A model generated the notes under the pieces. The model saw nothing but the letters and a program-made list of their open reading frames with translations. It searched no databases and was not told where the DNA came from. Positions 58,633 through 64,000 of a DNA stretch of 64,000 bases are shown here, piece by piece. The position numbers and the translations under genes are program-made. Position 1 is the first letter of the stretch, and the number at the start of each line of letters is the position of its first letter. The stretch is from Plasmodium relictum (Eukaryota; Apicomplexa; Aconoidasida; Haemosporida; Plasmodiidae): the NCBI RefSeq assembly GCF_900005765.1, contig NC_041691.1:1302001-1366000 (forward strand), in the 5' to 3' direction.

Positions 58633-61600
58633 CATAGTGAAAATAATAATAATAATAATAATAATAATAATTCAAATTCTTACAATGTAAACAACAATGA
58701 AAGTGAACAAAAAAAAATGATGGATTATAATTTATATATTACTACATATTTAAACATGAAAAATAAATTAAATTCTTATAAAGCTAAAACGGATGAATTA
58801 AATATGAAAACAAAATTAAAAGACAGTGATTATTGCAAATATTTATCACATAATAATACGGTAAATAAAATAGAATTTTTAGAAAAAAAAATAAAGAATA
58901 AAATATCTGATCAAATGGATTTAAATTCTCAAAAAAATGTTTGTAGAAATGCAGATTTTTTTAATAGTAATGACACTAATAAATATGTATCATCTTTTCA
59001 TTACAATGAAAATGTAGATGATCCAAATAACTTTTATATAAGTAATATTTTAAAAGAAAAAATAAAAAAAAAGAATAAACATAATTTAACAGTAAGTCAA
59101 GACTTTACCATAAAAAAAAAAGAAGATATTTTAAATTTTAACAAAAATATTCAATACGACTTAAACAGCAAAAAATATAATTCCTTAAAATATGACAATG
59201 ACTCTACCTATACCGATATACATGATTATTTGAATTGTTTAAGAAATAGAAGGGGTGTTAATACTGGAGTGGATGATATAAATGCATTTTGTGAATATAA
59301 TAATTGTGAGAATAAAAAAGTTACAAAAAATAATATTGTTGAATCCAATTTAGATAATGAGGAAGATTATGCCAAAAAAAATGATATTATAAACATGAAT
59401 AATAGTAAAAAAAAACTTCTTTATATTAGATTAGATGATAATGAAAATAATTGTTTAGATGAAAAGAATCATAATTATTACATGAATATAAAAATGAGTA
59501 AACAAGAATGCGCTGCACCTCATGCTAATATGCGTAATAATTATGATCATATAAATAATTTTAAAAATGTAAATAATGTAAATAATGATAAATATTTAAT
59601 TGATTCATCACATATACTATTAAATGAAAATATCTTAAATGACAATATCGTTGGAATAAATCCTATTTTAAGAGAGGAAACAAATAATTATAATTATTTA
59701 AGTTATTGTAATTATTTAAAAAGATCATCAGAATTAGATGAAAAAGATAATAATAATAATATTACAAAAAAAATTATTATGTATAATGACTCTGATAAAA
59801 ATTTCAATATAAATAACTTCGAAGAAAAAAATCATACGTCATCGAGTGTATCAACATATTCATCTCTAAATAGTAATCATATAATTAAAATGAACAACGA
59901 GAATTTTAGCAAATGTAATAAAAATATAAATGCTGTAAATTTAAAAAATATGAATGAAATAAATTATGGAAACAAAAATAAAATAAAATATAAAATAATT
60001 AATAATAGTACGTATAATGATAGAAAATATAATGAATCGAATAATTATGCATTTAGTGAAGATATTTATTTTCCAAGTGGAAATGTTATAGAAGGATCAT
60101 TAAATAATTTTCTACGTGATGATTATTGTGCTTTTGATAAAAATATTAACAAAGAAAAATTAAAAAGAATTAATTGCATTAAAAATAACTATATGCCAAA
60201 TGATCCGCTTTATATAAGTAAAGATAAAAAAAGTGAAATATATAATAATGATAAAGCAAAATTATTAGAAAATAATAAAAAAAATGATGCTATGTTACAT
60301 AAAAATTATACAACTAATAATTTTATTATAGAAAATGAGAACAAAGTAAATTTAAGTTGTACAAATATGAATACTATTAATATTCCATTAAATAGGAATA
60401 ATGCAACAAACAATGGATTAAATAAAAAATTTATTCCAAACTGCAACATTATTAATAATACTAATATATTAAACAATAAAGTAGCTGATAATATATCACA
60501 TACTTGTATTATAAATAAAAGTATACATAGTAATAGTAATAATAAATTGCCAAATACATGTATATTAAAAAGTACTATGCATAATGGTAATATTGCATTA
60601 AATAAGAATAATATAAGTGCAATAGCTACTAATAATAATTCTCTAAGTAACAATATATCAAATAAAGATGTATATAATACATGTGATATATTAAACGGAA
60701 AAATGATAAATAATAATACTGTCATTCTAAGTAATACAATGAATAATAATATATTATATAATAACAAAAAAACTACTTTAAAAGTGTCAAAAAATGAAAA
60801 TGAAAATTTTTTATCTAAAGAAGACTTACTAAATTTAACTAGAACAAAAGGTAACAATAAAGAAAAGGAATTAGAATTATGTAAATCAGTTAATAATAGT
60901 AGAGTATGTAATTATTTAAGAAATGTGGATACGAAAAGCTTACCAAAATTTCATCGTACTGTTTCTCTTAGGAATCTAAATTTAAAAAAAAAAAAACCAG
61001 TTACAGCAACGCAAGAGAATATAAATAATTTCAAAGAAGATACGTTTGAAATAGATACAAAATATATTGTAAAAAAAGCAGTGGTTATTGGTTGCAATTA
61101 TGTGAATGATGAAAAAACAAGGCTATATGGATGTGTAAATGATGCTTATGTATTTTGTAGAGCTCTTGTAAAATATTTTGATTTTACTCCTGAGAATATT
61201 TTGTTATTAACGGATAGTTTACCGTCAGATGCATATATATATGAAGACTTTGACATAAATAGAAAGAAGTATATAAAAGAAACAAATAATAGTTCTAGTG
61301 ATAGTGAACAAAATGCAAAAAGAAATATATTTAATTTATTTAATAAAAGTGGAATGAAATACCAAAATAAAAAAAATGTGGACATAAATTCATGTAACTC
61401 ATGTAAAAATTTTGATATAAAAAATGTTGATATATCTTCTCATAATATCAATTTAAATTTATGGCCAACAAGGATAAATATTTTAAAAGCAGTAAATTGG
61501 CTTGTTAGGGACTCTACTCCATTTGGTTCTTACGTTTTCTATTTTGCTGGGAAAAGTGTTCAGGTAGATAATATGAGTGGATGGGAAGGAGAAGGATATG

Positions 61601-62922
61601 ATGAAGCATTTTTGTGTTCTGATCCATTTAATAAAAATTCTGAACATAATGTAATAACAGCTGTACAATTAAAAGATTTATTATTAAGTGTAAATTCAAA
61701 TTCTCAAATGACTATAATTTTGGATTGTTCAGGTGGTCAAACTATATTAGATCCGGCAGGTACTGAAAACTCTTGGTCGTATATAAAAGGATGTAAGCAA
61801 AAAGGGATATGGCCAATTACCAATCCTACAGATAAAGTACACAAAGCTATTTATGATATAACAATATTGAATAATAGTGCTATGAAGAAATATTTTTGTA
61901 AATCAAGATTTTCTGAATTAATAGAAGTAGAATCAACTTCTGCTATGATTGATCCTCTATTGCAATCTATTTCTTCTTTGCCGATTGCTCCGAAAGCTTA
62001 TTGTCTGTGTGCAGCCACATGGGAGCAAATCTCAATAGAAGGGTTGTTTCCTATTATTGAATTTGCTAGAGTAACACAATTAAAAAAATTTAATGATTAT
62101 AATGACAAAAAAAAAAATATTACAAAAAAAAAAAAAAAAAACAGCAAGGAAATATTATCAGATGTGCAGAGATTAAACAAAAAAAAAAGTTTTTACGAAA
62201 AAAATTTTAACTTCTCTTTAAGTATGATGAAAGTATTTTTTAATAGTAACAAAAAATATTCTACTGAAGATAAAAATTCAAACAAATTTGAAGAAAAAGA
62301 TAAATCTATGAAATTATGTGCTGATAATAGTAATAAAAACGATTTAAGAGATTCAATATGTAGTGATAGTGATAGTAATAGCTATATGTCTTCAAACACT
62401 GAAGATAGTGGAGAAAATGCTAATGAGGATAAAGATGATAATTATATTCTTGTTAGTCATGGAGTATTTACGTATTGTTTCATTGAAGCAATAATGGAAT
62501 TTAAAGAAAAAGAATTAAAGAATAATATTTTTGAAAAAAACAACCAAGCATTTTTACCTATGACACTAAAAAATTTAATTAACCTTATTCAGCAGAAAAT
62601 ACAAAATGTAAAAAATAACAAATTAAAAAAATTAAATCAAAAACCGGAATTTACTATACACCCAGGAGCTAATGCTAGTATTAATAATTATTTCGTTCAT
62701 TATTCAAAGAATATACATTTTCAAAATAATAAATGCAATTTTATTAATTCTGATTTATTTCCTTTTTTAAATGTTAATAAAGCTTGGGAAGAGATTAATA
62801 AAAATACTCTTAGGCATAAAAAATCATTATCATTAAGTTCAACATTAATAAATAGTGCATCTTCTAAATATTTTACTGAACAAAAGAACCAAATAAAAAA
62901 TTCCTATTCCTTAAGATATTAA
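57601..62922 (+). CDS. MCA3: Metacaspase-like protein with altered catalytic dyad
   Basis: Metacaspases are caspase-fold Arg/Lys-specific cysteine proteases. This single-exon, 1,773-residue protein has a C-terminal C14 domain from about residue 1158 (KKAVVIGCNYVNDEKTRLYG, CVNDAYVFCRAL). It continues with SYVFYFAGKSVQ, EGYDEAFLCSDPFN, SQMTIILDCSGGQTILDPAG and a p10-like LVSHGVFTYCFIEAIMEF. The catalytic His of the usual SGHGSQ motif is Lys1318. The usual DSCHSG reads LDCSGG, with Cys1376 shifted and Ser1377 at the nucleophile position. Proteolysis by the standard dyad is therefore doubtful. The N-terminus MGYSIS fits an N-myristoylation signal. Residues 1-1150 are Asn/Lys low complexity. Plasmodium has three metacaspases; size, remembered gene order and altered dyad point to MCA3. 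Confidence 0.85.
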
Positions 62923-62923
62923 T

Positions 62924-62969
<46 letters not shown>

Positions 62970-64000
62970 AATAATTTTAAATATTTTATTTTTTTTAATT
63001 CATTTTTTTTTTAATTTTTTGTGTCTATACTTTTTATTATAATTATCTTTTTTCCAATTTTTTTTTTTTTTAATATTAATATTTTTTTAATATTATTTTT
63101 TTTTTTTATTATTATTATGTTAATTTTTTATTATTTAATATATTAATTTTTTATTTTTAAATATATTAATTTTTTTTTTTTTTTTCTTAAATGTGCTTTT
63201 TAAAAATTAAATTTAAGGTTATAATTATTTTTGTAATTATTAATTTTGTTATTTATTTGTATATTTTTTTTAAATTTAGGTAAATATATTTATTTAGATA
63301 AGTGTTAGAAACGTTTATAATAAAGAATACTTATGTATATATTATAGAAAAATAAAATAAAGATTTATATGAGGTAAATACAACTAAATCAAAAAAGACA
63401 AAAATCTATATATATTTAAGAATTTAAAGGTTTTTGGTTTATGTGTTAATTTATATTTAATTTAAAATGAGTTAACGAAAATCCTTGTAATAAAAACTTA
63501 AAAGCAAAAATTTTTTTTTACTATGCATTTATAAAATAACTGAAAATGATAAAGATAAATATGAATATATAAAGTTACTTAAAATACTACAATTAAAAAA
63601 AAAATAGTTATAACTTAAGGAATTTTTGTGTTCTAGATTTTTTAATATCTAAAAATTATAATTTATTTTATCTGTAAAGTTGTAGATATGCAAATCAAAA
63701 CATAAATCTAGATATGCTTAATATATAATTTATTAATATTCATATGTAATTTTTTCGTATAATTATTTTTATGTTTTATTTATATATACCATCTCATAAG
63801 TATAATCATAAGATTGTTATTGTTTTTGTATCAAATATAACTATTATTTATTATTATAGCAATTACATTGTGTTAATGTGTTAAAATGCTATTCCTTATT
63901 ATTAAATATTTCTTAAATTTTATTAAGAACCTATAATTAAAGAAAAAAAAATATAACAAAAAATAGAAAATAAAAAAAAAATTCTTCTGAACATTTGAAA
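62923..64000. other. Intergenic after the metacaspase, to window end
   Basis: A/T-rich with an AT dinucleotide array directly after the stop (about 62926-62965) and many T runs. No gene-like signal was seen on either strand. Confidence 0.65.
62926..62965. repeat. AT dinucleotide microsatellite
   Basis: About 19 AT units beginning four bases after the metacaspase stop codon, in its 3' UTR. Confidence 0.85.

Overview
The window is eukaryotic nuclear DNA and almost certainly comes from a malaria parasite (Plasmodium). It is extremely A+T rich, with homopolymer A/T runs and short GT...AG introns with T-rich tails. Its very long proteins are swollen by Asn/Lys/Ser low-complexity insertions. Lineage-diagnostic genes include an alveolin, a lysyl-tRNA synthetase with a bipartite organelle leader and a three-gene-family metacaspase. 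From memory, the gene order (metacaspase 3, metallo-beta-lactamase, GDH1, large Asn-rich protein, KRS2, prefoldin 2, an IMC1 alveolin, NOT1, ATG4) matches a segment of P. falciparum chromosome 14. That recollection was not checked. The length of the A/T runs would suit P. falciparum or an avian malaria parasite, but the species cannot be fixed from sequence alone.

Layout, left to right. 1-3280 (-): coiled-coil protein, running off the left edge. 4981-8240 (-): ATG4 autophagy protease, three exons. 9671-22469 (-): NOT1, the CCR4-NOT scaffold, about 4,200 residues with a long poly-Asn tract. 25180-25932 (-): a small protein ending in an HRDC-like domain. 26385-26522 (+): candidate one-TM microprotein. 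27140-28396 (-): alveolin. 29701-30070 (+): candidate secreted microprotein. 30633-31511 (+): prefoldin subunit 2, four exons. 32303-34195 (-): organellar LysRS. 34690-35561 (+): small signal-peptide protein, four exons. 35931-36796 (-): a six-exon gene not visible as any long ORF. 37662-46640 (+): 2,992-residue Asn-rich protein. 47857-49269 (-): NADP-type glutamate dehydrogenase. 49747-49978 (+): candidate micro-TM protein. 50792-54458 (+): 15-exon gene whose product resembles the meiotic axis protein SYCP2. 54646-56030 (-): NAPE-PLD-like metallo-beta-lactamase with a degraded metal site. 56837-57285 (-): candidate small spliced TM gene. 57601-62922 (+): metacaspase with replaced catalytic residues.

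The genes are ordinary housekeeping and cytoskeletal functions rather than an operon-like system: mRNA decay, autophagy/apicoplast maintenance, inner membrane complex, chaperone, organellar translation, nitrogen/NADPH metabolism. The most interesting item is the 15-exon gene. All exon phases agree, and the 671-residue product has the SYCP2/Red1-type order: helical N-terminus, beta-rich PH-like domain, disordered linker, C-terminal coiled coil. No mobile elements, CRISPR arrays, rRNA or tRNA genes were seen. All splice models were made by hand from splice consensus and phase, without transcript data.
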